A stretch of 64,000 nucleotides of DNA from Alphaproteobacteria bacterium (GTDB taxonomy: Bacteria > Pseudomonadota > Alphaproteobacteria > Rickettsiales > UBA8987): contig JAUIFA010000002.1 of NCBI GenBank assembly GCA_030429625.1, forward strand, positions 310,001-374,000. Direction: 5' to 3'. Below, in pieces: positions 1 through 7,363 of the stretch. The translations under genes were made by a program, and so were the position numbers. How positions within the stretch are numbered: the stretch's first letter is position 1; every line of letters starts with the position of its first letter. The notes beneath the pieces were generated by a model. It saw only the letters and a list, made by a program, of their open reading frames with translations. It made no database searches and had not been told where the DNA came from.

Positions 1-955
1 TACGCATGATGTCTTTGATAAAGAGTGGCTCGTTTTTCCATTCTTCATAATGCTCCAGATTAAGCGAGGACAGGCAGCACACAGCCGTACGGATGTTGCC
101 AAGATGATCTCTGCCCGTTGGTAGAGTAATTTCAGAACATAGGTTAGACATTTTAACTTCCAAGCCGAGTTTTTTGTGATGCTCTGGAATGGAGCGGTTA
201 ACCGTGTCGGTAAATAAAATATACGGTTCACCGGTTTCAATACGCGCCGTCAGTAGGCGAATCCATAATTCCCGTGCATTGACGAGGGAAATAATGTTGC
301 GGTCTTTCGGGCTACGTAATGCCCAAGGCTCATCATTTTCCACCGCATGCATAAAATCATCGGTAATGGTGACGCCATGATGAATGTTGAGTGCTTTGCG
401 GTTAGGGTCACCGCCAGTAGGGCGACGTAGTTCAATAAATTCTTCAATTTCCGGATGGTCAATAGGCAGATAGACCGCCGAACTTCCACGGCGCAATGAG
501 CCTTGTGAAATGGCTAAGGTCAAAGAATCTTGTACGCGTAGGAACGGAATCACACCAGAGGTTTTGCCATTGCCGCGCACGGTTTCACCAATAGAGCGCA
601 AATTGCCCCAATAGCTACCAATACCGCCGCCGCGACTGGCCAGCCACACATTCTCAACCCATAAATTAACAATACCCTGAAGGCTGTCTTCGGTTTCATT
701 AAGGAAGCAGGAAATAGGCAATCCACGATCGGTACCACCGTTGCTGAGAATAGGTGTTGCAGGCATAAACCACATCCGGCTCATATAGTTGTAAAGACGC
801 TGGGAGTGTGCTTCATCATCGCCATAATAATCGGCAACGCGGGCAAATAAATCCTGAAATTTTTCCCCAGGCAAAAGATAGCGATCCTGTAAAACAGCTT
901 TCCCAAAATCAGAAAGGTTGGAGTTGCGAGCTTCGTCTATTTGTACCTGTGTCAT
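1..955 (-). CDS. nrdA: ribonucleoside-diphosphate reductase, large subunit (5' part)
   Basis: Reduces ribonucleotides to deoxyribonucleotides in the cytoplasm. The first about 318 codons are in the window; the gene runs off the left edge. The translation shows the class I large-subunit fold: an early SNGGTDRG stretch, a PISCF motif holding the first redox cysteine, and the catalytic N-L-C-S-E-I loop (N, C, E are the active-site triad). The protein starts directly at the catalytic domain and has no N-terminal ATP-cone, so allosteric activity control is probably absent or located elsewhere. The start ATG at 955 follows AAAGAGG with about 6 nt spacing. NrdR-like boxes lie about 300 nt upstream. 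The cysteine pair at the C-terminus cannot be checked here. The family call is firm; the subclass is inferred. Confidence 0.93.
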   Translation of the reverse strand, partial: MTQVQIDEARNSNLSDFGKAVLQDRYLLPGEKFQDLFARVADYYGDDEAHSQRLYNYMSRMWFMPATPILSNGGTDRGLPISCFLNETEDSLQGIVNLWVENVWLASRGGGIGSYWGNLRSIGETVRGNGKTSGVIPFLRVQDSLTLAISQGSLRRGSSAVYLPIDHPEIEEFIELRRPTGGDPNRKALNIHHGVTITDDFMHAVENDEPWALRSPKDRNIISLVNARELWIRLLTARIETGEPYILFTDTVNRSIPEHHKKLGLEVKMSNLCSEITLPTGRDHLGNIRTAVCCLSSLNLEHYEEWKNEPLFIKDIMR

Positions 956-1496
956 AACAAGCCTCTTTAAATTAATATACTTACATTTATGGTCTTTGCC
1001 GAAATTTTGGGGACAAAAACCCGCCCGAAAATAATTCAGGACTAATCATTTCTTTCGAAACCATACCGCAAATATCGGCACAATTTCTCTCACATTTCTC
1101 TGTGTCATACCGAAGGAAAAACCTCGATATATAGCATATGAAAACCACGCTACACATTCTCTAAGTAAAATTTAGAGGACGTGTCACCGTCTCTTCCCCA
1201 CATGCTCAGAGTAACAATATAAACAGAATATGTAAACAATAAAATTCACATAAAATGCAATATATGGTACTCAACTAAATAGCTAGACACAACATATAGT
1301 ATTTTGGTTAAAATTGTTGCGTAGATGCAACTGTCCTTAATGCAGGCTCTGTTGCCTGTAAAATCAGGAAAAATTTTTCATATTACTACACTATGTGTAT
1401 TGCCGTCTTGTCCCAGTGTGTCATTTATACAATATCTATTTTTTTAAAGAAACAATTAGTTTGCTTATTTTTGGTTGTGTTAATAATTGATTAAAT
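956..1496. other. long non-coding region: nrdA leader and upstream DNA
   Basis: There is no convincing gene in this 0.5 kb stretch. On the minus strand the part from about 1254 down to 956 would be the nrdA 5' leader if transcription starts near the NrdR-like boxes. It contains short potential hairpins, for example GACG-gtgaca-CGTC (around 1178-1191) and a G-rich/C-rich pair (around 1007-1028). I could not match it to a known riboswitch; the B12-box of cobalamin riboswitches is not visible. Confidence 0.5.
1255..1302. promoter_or_regulatory. tandem NrdR-like boxes
   Basis: Two 16-nt sites resemble the NrdR box consensus acaCwAtATaTwGtgt. The site at 1287-1302 (acacaacatatagtat) matches 14 of 16 positions. 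The site at 1255-1270 keeps the core CAATATATGG and matches about 11 of 16. Their starts are 32 bp apart, about three helical turns, which is the usual spacing of paired NrdR sites. They lie upstream of nrdA, the expected target. The assignment is by eye against the remembered consensus; the leader they imply is unusually long. Confidence 0.55.
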
Positions 1497-1526
1497 TTGA
1501 CAGGGATTGGTACTCCATGTTATAAT
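1497..1526 (+). promoter_or_regulatory. consensus sigma70 promoter
   Basis: TTGACA at 1497-1502 and TATAAT at 1521-1526 are both perfect hexamers, separated by 18 nt. The -10 is also extended (TGT before TATAAT). Transcription would start near 1533 and run into the small genes at 1599 and 2108. This is the strongest-looking promoter in the window. Confidence 0.75.
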
Positions 1527-1598
1527 AAACGCGATTTCTTGGCAAATTTTCGTTTAAATGAAAGGAACATGCCTTATGGCTGACTAAAACTCAGCTAG

Positions 1599-2033
1599 AT
1601 GCTGAAGAAGCAGAGACAGTCTTTGGAAGGTCCAAAGACAACGTCGAAAAAAAGGACTCTAACATTGGAAGAACAACCGGAACTCAAAATCCTCTTCTTT
1701 CCGGAAGGAATTGATCCTGACGGAGAGCAAGAAGAGGGACAAGCCGGTCAAGCCCAGCCTCCGCGACTTGCAGTAACCGGCCTTCCCGTTCGTAGGCAGA
1801 AGGACGGCGAGGCAGGTCATCCACTTCTTGGAAGTGGGAGAATGGTGGAAGTTCATGGAGCGTTTACTCAGACTACCGATAAGAATGGTGGGGTCATCAT
1901 TCAACCTGGTAGTGAAGGAGTCAACGTGTTCACGACCTCAAGCCAACTCCCGTTTTCGTGTTCGGAGCGCTTCAAGATTCTGCGTCACGATGACGATGGT
2001 CTTGGAGGTGCAGTAAAGTCTCGGAAGCTGTAG
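1599..2033 (+). CDS. hypothetical protein (144 aa), start region disrupted
   Basis: No family recognised. The predicted protein begins basic (K/R-rich for about 25 residues) and ends in a Gly/Val-rich part (residues about 75-135) that looks foldable. It follows a consensus promoter. A good ribosome site (AAAGGAAC) precedes ATG 1569, which is in the same frame but meets TGA at 1581 and TAG at 1596. The next in-frame ATG, 1599, has no clear ribosome site. The gene may therefore be decayed at its 5' end, be translated by re-initiation, or not be translated at all. Its base composition looks richer in G and C than its neighbours. Coding status is uncertain. Confidence 0.4.
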   Translation: MLKKQRQSLEGPKTTSKKRTLTLEEQPELKILFFPEGIDPDGEQEEGQAGQAQPPRLAVTGLPVRRQKDGEAGHPLLGSGRMVEVHGAFTQTTDKNGGVIIQPGSEGVNVFTTSSQLPFSCSERFKILRHDDDGLGGAVKSRKL

Positions 2034-2047
2034 AAAGGAGAGTCACA

Positions 2048-2079
2048 AAATGGGGGAGTGCGCAAGCACCCCCCCATTT
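2048..2079 (+). terminator. GC-rich hairpin after the 1599 gene
   Basis: AAATGGGGG pairs with CCCCCATTT, and an inner GTGC-GCAA-GCAC closes on a GNRA-type tetraloop. No long T-run follows (atttcttctcc), so it may attenuate rather than fully terminate transcription before the 2108 gene. Confidence 0.55.
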
Positions 2080-2107
2080 CTTCTCCTAAAATGGAAAGGG
2101 GGCAGAA

Positions 2108-2578
2108 ATGTCTGATGCGGGTGAGGTGATTATTACGGTAACTCGGCGGCAGAAATTCTGCTACACTAACCGTGACGTGCTCAATGCTCAACTGCAGAAA
2201 ATGGGGCTACCAGCATTGGATTGGAACCCGGAAGAGGCAGGCATGAAACATTTTGGCACGCTTCAAAAGGGTGACAAGATGGAGCTGTTTCCTGATGTGC
2301 AGTATTGCGCTGAAGTGTCACTGTTTAACGCTGGCGCAGGACGTGTAGACAATTACGTTCTGACCAGTGAGCAGGGTGATCTTCGGGTTATGTCCATTGG
2401 ATGTGTTGAGGTATATTGTTCTTTGGGGCGTATTGTCTTCCTTGGGGATGTTTTCTATCACTATGGTGAGAATGTTGGCCCTTCGGGAGTATATACCATA
2501 ACCATTGAGCATGGTTATCCTTACTTACCAGGTGACTTTGTTTTTGTAGAAAAAACTGAGGAGGATCAAGGTGAGTAA
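2108..2578 (+). CDS. hypothetical protein (156 aa)
   Basis: No family recognised. The start ATG at 2108 follows a purine-rich site (AAAGGGGG, 6 nt spacing), which supports real translation. The protein has no signal peptide or membrane segment. It is rich in aromatic residues and glycine, with alternating hydrophobic stretches in the second half (around residues 90-150) that suggest a beta-rich fold, and an acidic tail. It sits between two hairpins with the same GCAA loop and appears to share the 1497 promoter with the 1599 gene. Function cannot be inferred from context. Confidence 0.65.
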   Translation: MSDAGEVIITVTRRQKFCYTNRDVLNAQLQKMGLPALDWNPEEAGMKHFGTLQKGDKMELFPDVQYCAEVSLFNAGAGRVDNYVLTSEQGDLRVMSIGCVEVYCSLGRIVFLGDVFYHYGENVGPSGVYTITIEHGYPYLPGDFVFVEKTEEDQGE

Positions 2579-2594
2579 GAGAGTCCGTTTGAAA

Positions 2595-2626
2595 GGGAGG
2601 GTCGCGCAAGCACCCTCCCTTTTTTT
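2595..2626 (+). terminator. Rho-independent terminator
   Basis: GGGAGGGT pairs perfectly with ACCCTCCC around GC-GCAA-GC, followed by a run of T residues to 2626. It ends the 1599-2578 unit and lies against the stop of the convergent PAP2 gene, so it may also act weakly in the other direction. Confidence 0.85.
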
Positions 2627-3296
2627 ATGTTTTCTCTTTAACAATTAGCCAGCGCACCAGTTGGATGGTTAATAAAGTTACTAACCCGGCAAAAACAGTG
2701 TCGCTTAAGAAATGCCCGCCCTGAGCGATGCGACATAAAGATACGATTATTCCAAATCCAATACCCGCACAATAGATATAGCAACGTCTTCTTCCAGTGG
2801 CTAAAAACGCAAACACTGCGACAAAAAAACCCATGGCTGCATGACCGGAAATAAACGATTTTCCACCGGATTGGGCAATTTCTAACGGCGGAGTGTAGGC
2901 TTCTGTGCCGCCAAATTCAATGATGTTGACCGGACGTGCGCGTTCCCAATGTTCTTTAAAACCTTGATGCACAATCAACCCGGGGCCAAGAATCATCGCG
3001 ATCAACACAAACAGAATTAGGCTTTTTGCAGGGAAAATTTTGAGTTTTACATGCGGCTTAAACTTAGCAATCAGTAAACCAACAATACACCATACGGCAA
3101 TAACAGTAGTAATGATTCGGATGAGATAATAGCAAAATACGGTCAATGGATGATGACGATAAGGAAATCCTCCCTGTTCAACAGAATAAAACCAGCGGCT
3201 GACACTTAGATCAAGCTGTGGAAAGGCCACAAAAACAATCACTGCAAATAGGGTGGTCAGCAACAATCCCCATGTAAGTTTAGAAAACACCATCAA
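2625..3296 (-). CDS. PAP2-family lipid phosphatase
   Basis: A membrane phosphatase that removes phosphate from a lipid such as phosphatidic acid, undecaprenyl diphosphate or lipid A. The three PAP2 signatures are present: K-E-H-W-E-R-A-R-P (KX6RP), an I-S-G-H segment (PSGH-type) and C-R-x5-H-x3-D (SRX5HX3D-type, with Cys in place of Ser at the first position). Several hydrophobic helices flank them; the active site would face the periplasm. The 223-residue length is normal. It overlaps the end of the upstream glycosyltransferase gene by 4 nt (start near its TGA), so the two are co-translated. The pairing with an ArnT-like enzyme suggests a role in envelope lipid modification; the exact substrate cannot be told. 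Confidence 0.88.
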   Translation of the reverse strand: MMVFSKLTWGLLLTTLFAVIVFVAFPQLDLSVSRWFYSVEQGGFPYRHHPLTVFCYYLIRIITTVIAVWCIVGLLIAKFKPHVKLKIFPAKSLILFVLIAMILGPGLIVHQGFKEHWERARPVNIIEFGGTEAYTPPLEIAQSGGKSFISGHAAMGFFVAVFAFLATGRRRCYIYCAGIGFGIIVSLCRIAQGGHFLSDTVFAGLVTLLTIQLVRWLIVKEKT

Positions 3297-4798
3297 TAGC
3301 CCTTAAAATCTTTCATGTATAATACGGTAAAATGATTCTTTCCAAAGTCATATTTTTCTACCACTTCGCTTGATTGAAAATAGTCGGAGAATTGATCGTA
3401 AGAATCTGAGCGGGTAAGAATTAAGAAATCACGGTTTTTGTAATTGTTCATATTGGTGTTCATGTCATAATAATCGTCAAAATCATGATCGAGATTCCAC
3501 TTCACAATTTGTGCCGGATTGCCTTGTGCATCACGCAGATTATACATCAGACTGGCAACCGATTTTCTCTCATCACTCAAGATCATTGCGTTGGGATATT
3601 TGAGGTGAATTTCTTTAATGTTTTTGGCAATGTTGTTCCACATGCTCACCCGTTCCATTGGTTTATCTAGATCATTAGATATATCAATTATCTTATTCAT
3701 ATTAAAAGATATTATTAATATAAGTAAATTGAATAACAGCGTGGTGCTGATCGCCCAGCTGCGCTTGAAATTCAGCAGGTGTTGGGTAACAAGAATGGTA
3801 CCAGAAATATATAACGGAGCCGCCCAATGGGCTTGCGCGCCAGAGACGAGTGCGATGAGAGTGGCAATGGCCAGAAGCGGTGTTGTCATATAATACAACA
3901 ACATACTCTGCGTCATCCTGTGACATTTCTCAGAAATGGGCACAGGATCCATTGCGGTGGTGGATTCTGCGCTATCACCTTTGGGTGATCCGCAGAATGA
4001 CGATTTTATCAGAATAATCAATAAATAGGCAAAAAGAACTGGGCCAAAGATGGCAAATTGTGCGCCTAGAAAAGCAATACTGTCGGTAAAATGGAGAGAA
4101 AAATGTCCGCTGTTTAATACATTTTCGTTGGTGTGAGTGAGGCTAATAAAGCCATGATTCATGTTCCAGAGGATGTTTGGAAGGAAAATCACCAAAGCCA
4201 CCAGCGCGGCAATCCATAATGGTAGAGATTTCAATTTTGGCCGATGGGAAGGGGTTTGGGCAATATAGAGCAAAGCAGAGACAAAAAACACCGCCATGGT
4301 ATATTTGCTCATCATGCCCAGCCCTCCGGCAATGCCCAGCGCCAACCACCAGCCGAGTTTTGGGGTTTCCAGAGCACGAATTAGGCAATACAGCGCCAGC
4401 GCCCAGAAGAACAATAAGGGCGCATCGGCGGAAATAAAAATGCTGCCGACAGTAATGCCCGGTAGGGTAAAATAGAGCAAAGACGACCAAAAAGCGGTTT
4501 TCTGGTCAAGCAGTCTCTCGGCGCTAAGATACACGATCACCGCAGTTAACAAATGTAAAATAGGGGCGCTAAGCTTGACGCAACCGACTGAATCACCACA
4601 TATTTGAGTCGTAGACGCAATCAACCAGGCAATAACAGGCGGTTTTGAGAAATAGCCCCAATCAAGATTTTTTGACCATGTCCAATATTGTGCTTCGTCA
4701 AAGAACAGCTCAAAATCACCGGAAAATAGGGTGTGAATACGTAAGGCGCACATTGCTAATAGTGCCGTACATAAGAAGATTTTGGAGCGCATTGTCAT
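3293..4798 (-). CDS. ArnT/PMT-like membrane glycosyltransferase (GT39/GT83 superfamily)
   Basis: A polytopic inner-membrane glycosyltransferase of 501 residues that would use a polyprenyl-phosphate sugar donor at the periplasmic face. The N-terminus carries the D-E-A-Q-Y motif in the first loop and a following FSKPP stretch typical of ArnT-like enzymes; about ten hydrophobic helices follow. A hydrophilic segment of about 31 residues (from SSFCGSPKGD to CHRMTQS) interrupts the membrane part. It is encoded by a palindromic repeat at 3911-4002, not by family sequence. The start overlaps the thiG stop by one base (TAATG). With the PAP2 gene it probably modifies lipid A or another surface lipid; the donor and acceptor are unknown. 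Confidence 0.85.
   Translation of the reverse strand: MTMRSKIFLCTALLAMCALRIHTLFSGDFELFFDEAQYWTWSKNLDWGYFSKPPVIAWLIASTTQICGDSVGCVKLSAPILHLLTAVIVYLSAERLLDQKTAFWSSLLYFTLPGITVGSIFISADAPLLFFWALALYCLIRALETPKLGWWLALGIAGGLGMMSKYTMAVFFVSALLYIAQTPSHRPKLKSLPLWIAALVALVIFLPNILWNMNHGFISLTHTNENVLNSGHFSLHFTDSIAFLGAQFAIFGPVLFAYLLIILIKSSFCGSPKGDSAESTTAMDPVPISEKCHRMTQSMLLYYMTTPLLAIATLIALVSGAQAHWAAPLYISGTILVTQHLLNFKRSWAISTTLLFNLLILIISFNMNKIIDISNDLDKPMERVSMWNNIAKNIKEIHLKYPNAMILSDERKSVASLMYNLRDAQGNPAQIVKWNLDHDFDDYYDMNTNMNNYKNRDFLILTRSDSYDQFSDYFQSSEVVEKYDFGKNHFTVLYMKDFKGY
3911..4002. repeat. palindromic repeat inserted in frame in a coding sequence
   Basis: This 92-bp element begins CGTCAT and ends ATGACG, and holds two hairpins: CCTGTG...CACAGG with inner ATTTCT/AGAAAT, and ATTCTGCG...CGCAGAAT with inner ATCACC/GGGTGAT. 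It reads through in frame and adds about 31 hydrophilic residues to the glycosyltransferase. Its plan (CATTCT-hairpin-GAATCCA ... TGGATC-hairpin-GATGACG) is shared with the intergenic repeat at 56676-56748. This resembles the Rickettsia palindromic elements, but sequence identity to them was not tested. Confidence 0.75.
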
Positions 4799-5607
4799 TA
4801 TGTGATTAATCCCCCTCGAGGAGAGGAGGCAACGCCGAAATCTTTTATCTCCATGCGTCCTGCCAGATAGGCATTACGTCCGGCGATGATGGCGTCTTTC
4901 ATGGCATGCGCCATCAACACAGGGTCTTTGGCGTGGGCAATGGCGGAATTCATCAACACTGCATCACAGCCCAATTCCATAGCAAAAGCGGCATGAGAGG
5001 CTGTTCCTACTCCGGCATCTACCAGCACAGGCACACTCGATTGCTGGACAATTAGCTCAATGTTAAGCGGGTTTTGGATACCTATACCAGAACCAATGGG
5101 CGCGCCGAGGGGCATAATGGCGCAGCAGCCGAGATCTTCCAATTTGCGGGCGATCAACGGGTCGTCCGAGGTGTAGACCATCACATCAAACTCATCTTTT
5201 ACCAATATCTCTGCGGCTTTAAGCGTTTCGGTAATATCAGGATAGAGGGTTTTTTCATCGCCCAACACTTCCAATTTGACCAAATTCCAGCCGCCAGCCT
5301 CCCGCGCAAGGCGCAGTGTTCGCACGGCTTCATCAGCGGTGTAACAAAAAGCGGTGTTGGGCAGGTAGGTGTAGTGCTTAGGGTCGATATAATCCTGCAA
5401 GAGTGGTTCTTTAGGGTTGGAAATATTCACCCGACGCACGGCAACGGTCACAATTTGAGCCCCAGAGGCGGCAATCGCCTCAGACGTTTGTTGAAAATCT
5501 TTGTATTTCCCCGTGCCCACCAATAGGCGAGAGGTAAATTTCTTACCTGCGATTTTAAGCATATCATCATTTTGAAGATCTTGCGTTTTTAGTGCCTTTA
5601 AACTCAT
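4798..5607 (-). CDS. thiG: thiazole synthase ThiG
   Basis: Makes the thiazole phosphate of thiamine from deoxyxylulose phosphate, ThiS thiocarboxylate and dehydroglycine or glycine imine. The 269-residue protein has the ThiG TIM-barrel core: [21 protein letters not shown] with the Schiff-base lysine near residue 111, [15 protein letters not shown] for phosphate binding, and [14 protein letters not shown]. The start at 5607 is set by GGAGG six bases upstream, which overlaps the thiS stop codon. It lies 3 nt downstream of thiS and overlaps the next gene by one base. No other thiamine genes are in the window. Confidence 0.96.
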   Translation of the reverse strand: MSLKALKTQDLQNDDMLKIAGKKFTSRLLVGTGKYKDFQQTSEAIAASGAQIVTVAVRRVNISNPKEPLLQDYIDPKHYTYLPNTAFCYTADEAVRTLRLAREAGGWNLVKLEVLGDEKTLYPDITETLKAAEILVKDEFDVMVYTSDDPLIARKLEDLGCCAIMPLGAPIGSGIGIQNPLNIELIVQQSSVPVLVDAGVGTASHAAFAMELGCDAVLMNSAIAHAKDPVLMAHAMKDAIIAGRNAYLAGRMEIKDFGVASSPRGGLIT

Positions 5608-5609
5608 GT

Positions 5610-5810
5610 TTAACCTCCGCCAATAAAGGCAACAATTTCAAGTCTATCGCCATCTTCTAATGTCACGTTGTTATAGGTAGATTTTGGGACGATCTCAAAA
5701 TTTCTCTCCACCGCAATTTTGCGCGTGTCCAGTTCCAGTAAGTCAAGCATCTGGCTGACAGTTATGTTTTGTGTAAAATCTTTGGTTTCGCCGTTAACTG
5801 TAATTTTCAT
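5610..5810 (-). CDS. thiS: sulfur carrier protein ThiS
   Basis: A small ubiquitin-like sulfur carrier (66 aa) that is thiocarboxylated at its C-terminal glycine and hands sulfur to ThiG. The protein ends in I-G-G-G, giving the required Gly-Gly terminus, and shows the beta-grasp pattern (MKITVNGE at the start, then [13 protein letters not shown] and [13 protein letters not shown]). It is first in an apparent thiS-thiG-glycosyltransferase-PAP2 run, divergent from aroQ. Confidence 0.94.
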   Translation of the reverse strand: MKITVNGETKDFTQNITVSQMLDLLELDTRKIAVERNFEIVPKSTYNNVTLEDGDRLEIVAFIGGG

Positions 5811-5890
5811 GATCGTTGCTTTATCGTGATTATTATGCTATTTACATAGCGTTTATAACGGCTAAAGACAAGCAATGACAAGGAAAATAA

Positions 5891-6322
5891 ATGACAAAAA
5901 TTCTAATCATTAATGGGCCAAACCTTAACATGCTGGGCAAGCGTGAGCCTGAGATTTATGGAAATCAGACGCTGGATGATATTATGAATCAGGCCATTGC
6001 TGAGGGAAAACGCTGCGGCTTTGAAGTGGTCTGGATGCAGAGCAATAAAGAGGATGAGCTGATTTCAGCCATTCAGGAAGCTCGGGAAAAATATCGGGCA
6101 ATTATTATCAATGCAGCGGCCTACACACACAGCTCTATTGCTATTATGGACGCGCTAAAATCATTTGATGGGCAGATTATTGAAGTCCATCTTTCCAACG
6201 TGTATCAGCGTGAAGAGTTCCGTCATGTCTCCTATATTTCTCCGGTGGCTAACGGCATTGTTTGTGGCTTTGGTGGAAATGGATATTTACTTGCAATACA
6301 AGGAATTAAAGGCAATATATGA
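5891..6322 (+). CDS. aroQ: 3-dehydroquinate dehydratase, type II
   Basis: Third step of the shikimate pathway: 3-dehydroquinate to 3-dehydroshikimate. The 143-residue length is normal for this dodecameric enzyme. NGPNLNMLGKREPEIYG holds the lid Arg and catalytic Tyr, INAAAYTHSS the substrate-binding Asn, and EVHLSNVYQREEFRH the catalytic His and trailing Arg. The final motif reads ISPVANGIVCGFGGNGY, a mild variant of the usual SPVAxGxxxGFG. Its stop overlaps the next gene by 4 nt (ATGA). Confidence 0.95.
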   Translation: MTKILIINGPNLNMLGKREPEIYGNQTLDDIMNQAIAEGKRCGFEVVWMQSNKEDELISAIQEAREKYRAIIINAAAYTHSSIAIMDALKSFDGQIIEVHLSNVYQREEFRHVSYISPVANGIVCGFGGNGYLLAIQGIKGNI

Positions 6323-7083
6323 TCCAGATTATAGGGCACAGAGGGGCCTCTGCCCTACGTCCTGAAAATACCATTTCTGCGTTTGATAAGGCATTTTTTG
6401 ACGGAGCATCCGGCATTGAATTTGACGTGCGCCGCTGTAAAGGCCACGAAGAGTTGGTGGTGGTAATTCATGACAGTACGGTCGACAGAACCAGTAACGG
6501 GCAAGGGCGGGTTAAGCGTTTGAACATTGAACAATTGCGAGCGCTGGATTTTGGTGAAGGAGAAAAAATCCCTACACTCAAAGAGGTGTTGGAAAAAATG
6601 AGCAGTCGTGGCCAGTTTTTTATAGAGATAAAAACCCGTCAAATTGCTCACGAAGTAGCTGCGGTGGTTTCGGAGTACGTGCTTATGGGTAAGGGCAAGT
6701 ACGAAGATTGTGTGGTTATTTGCTTCCAGCCGGATGTGTTGGAACGAGTCAGGGAGGTGAATTCGGACATTCATATTGGCGTGCATCTGGAGGAAGTAAC
6801 AATTGAGGAATCGCTAGAAAAAGACGTAATCCCACTTTCTCTTGCTAATCTAGAAGCGGATATGCAGGCGGCATATGACCGGTTGATGCCGCAATATTTC
6901 CTGCCCTCAATTGAGGTGGTAAGTAAAAATCTGGTGGATGTGGCTCATCAACTTGGGGCAAAAGTGGCAACGTGGACTGTTAATGATAAAGCAGAAGTAA
7001 AAAAAGCATTTGAGGCAAAGGTGGACGCAGTCATTGGGGATAATCCAAGCTATATCAAAAAAGTTTTGCAATCATTGAAATAA
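6319..7083 (+). CDS. ugpQ: glycerophosphodiester phosphodiesterase
   Basis: Hydrolyses glycerophosphodiesters to glycerol 3-phosphate and an alcohol, allowing recycling of phospholipid head groups. Cytoplasmic: the 254-residue protein has no signal peptide. The GDPD signatures are clear: IIGHRGASALRPENT near the N-terminus (catalytic His/Arg and metal-binding Glu), a G-I-E-F-D-V-R metal site, and V-V-I-H-D-S-T-V-D-R-T with the second catalytic His. A late VATWTVNDKAEVKKAF segment is also typical. The gene overlaps aroQ by 4 nt, so it is translationally coupled. Confidence 0.92.
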   Translation: MIQIIGHRGASALRPENTISAFDKAFFDGASGIEFDVRRCKGHEELVVVIHDSTVDRTSNGQGRVKRLNIEQLRALDFGEGEKIPTLKEVLEKMSSRGQFFIEIKTRQIAHEVAAVVSEYVLMGKGKYEDCVVICFQPDVLERVREVNSDIHIGVHLEEVTIEESLEKDVIPLSLANLEADMQAAYDRLMPQYFLPSIEVVSKNLVDVAHQLGAKVATWTVNDKAEVKKAFEAKVDAVIGDNPSYIKKVLQSLK

Positions 7084-7271
7084 AAATAACTGTAGTATTT
7101 TTGAAACAGCCTGTGGATAAAATGATGGAAATGTTATCAGGTCACTTCTTATATTAGATAGATATAGAGATATTTGCTAGAATAAGCTTTGAGTGTTTGA
7201 GGGGGTATTATTTTATATTTTACTCTTCTAACTGTTTGATTTTTATATATAATAATTTTTTCTATGTGACC

Positions 7272-7293
7272 TTGTTGAATTTATGTTATACTG
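7272..7293 (+). promoter_or_regulatory. extended -10 promoter of the first pilus operon
   Basis: TGT-TATACT at 7285-7292 is an extended -10 element. TTGTTGAA lies about 8 nt upstream, too close to be a normal -35. The same arrangement (TTGTT, GAA, ATGTTATACTG) precedes the second pilus operon at 47808-47828, so the match is unlikely to be chance. The rest of the 7084-7363 gap is AT-rich with nothing else recognised. Confidence 0.6.
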
Positions 7294-7363
7294 ACAAGGT
7301 TGAGTGAAGGAAAATCTCTGTGGTTATCTCAAGGGGTGATCTAGGGGGCTAGTTGGTACAAAT

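Noticed and set aside
956..1598. Possible tmRNA, RNase P or other housekeeping RNA in the long gap
   Set aside because: I found no tRNA-like ends, no tag-peptide frame and no RNase P core motifs; only scattered small hairpins.
1569..1598. Selenocysteine or stop readthrough joining ATG 1569 to the 1599 gene
   Set aside because: Both TGA (1581) and TAG (1596) would have to be read, and there is no visible SECIS-type structure. Decay or re-initiation is simpler.
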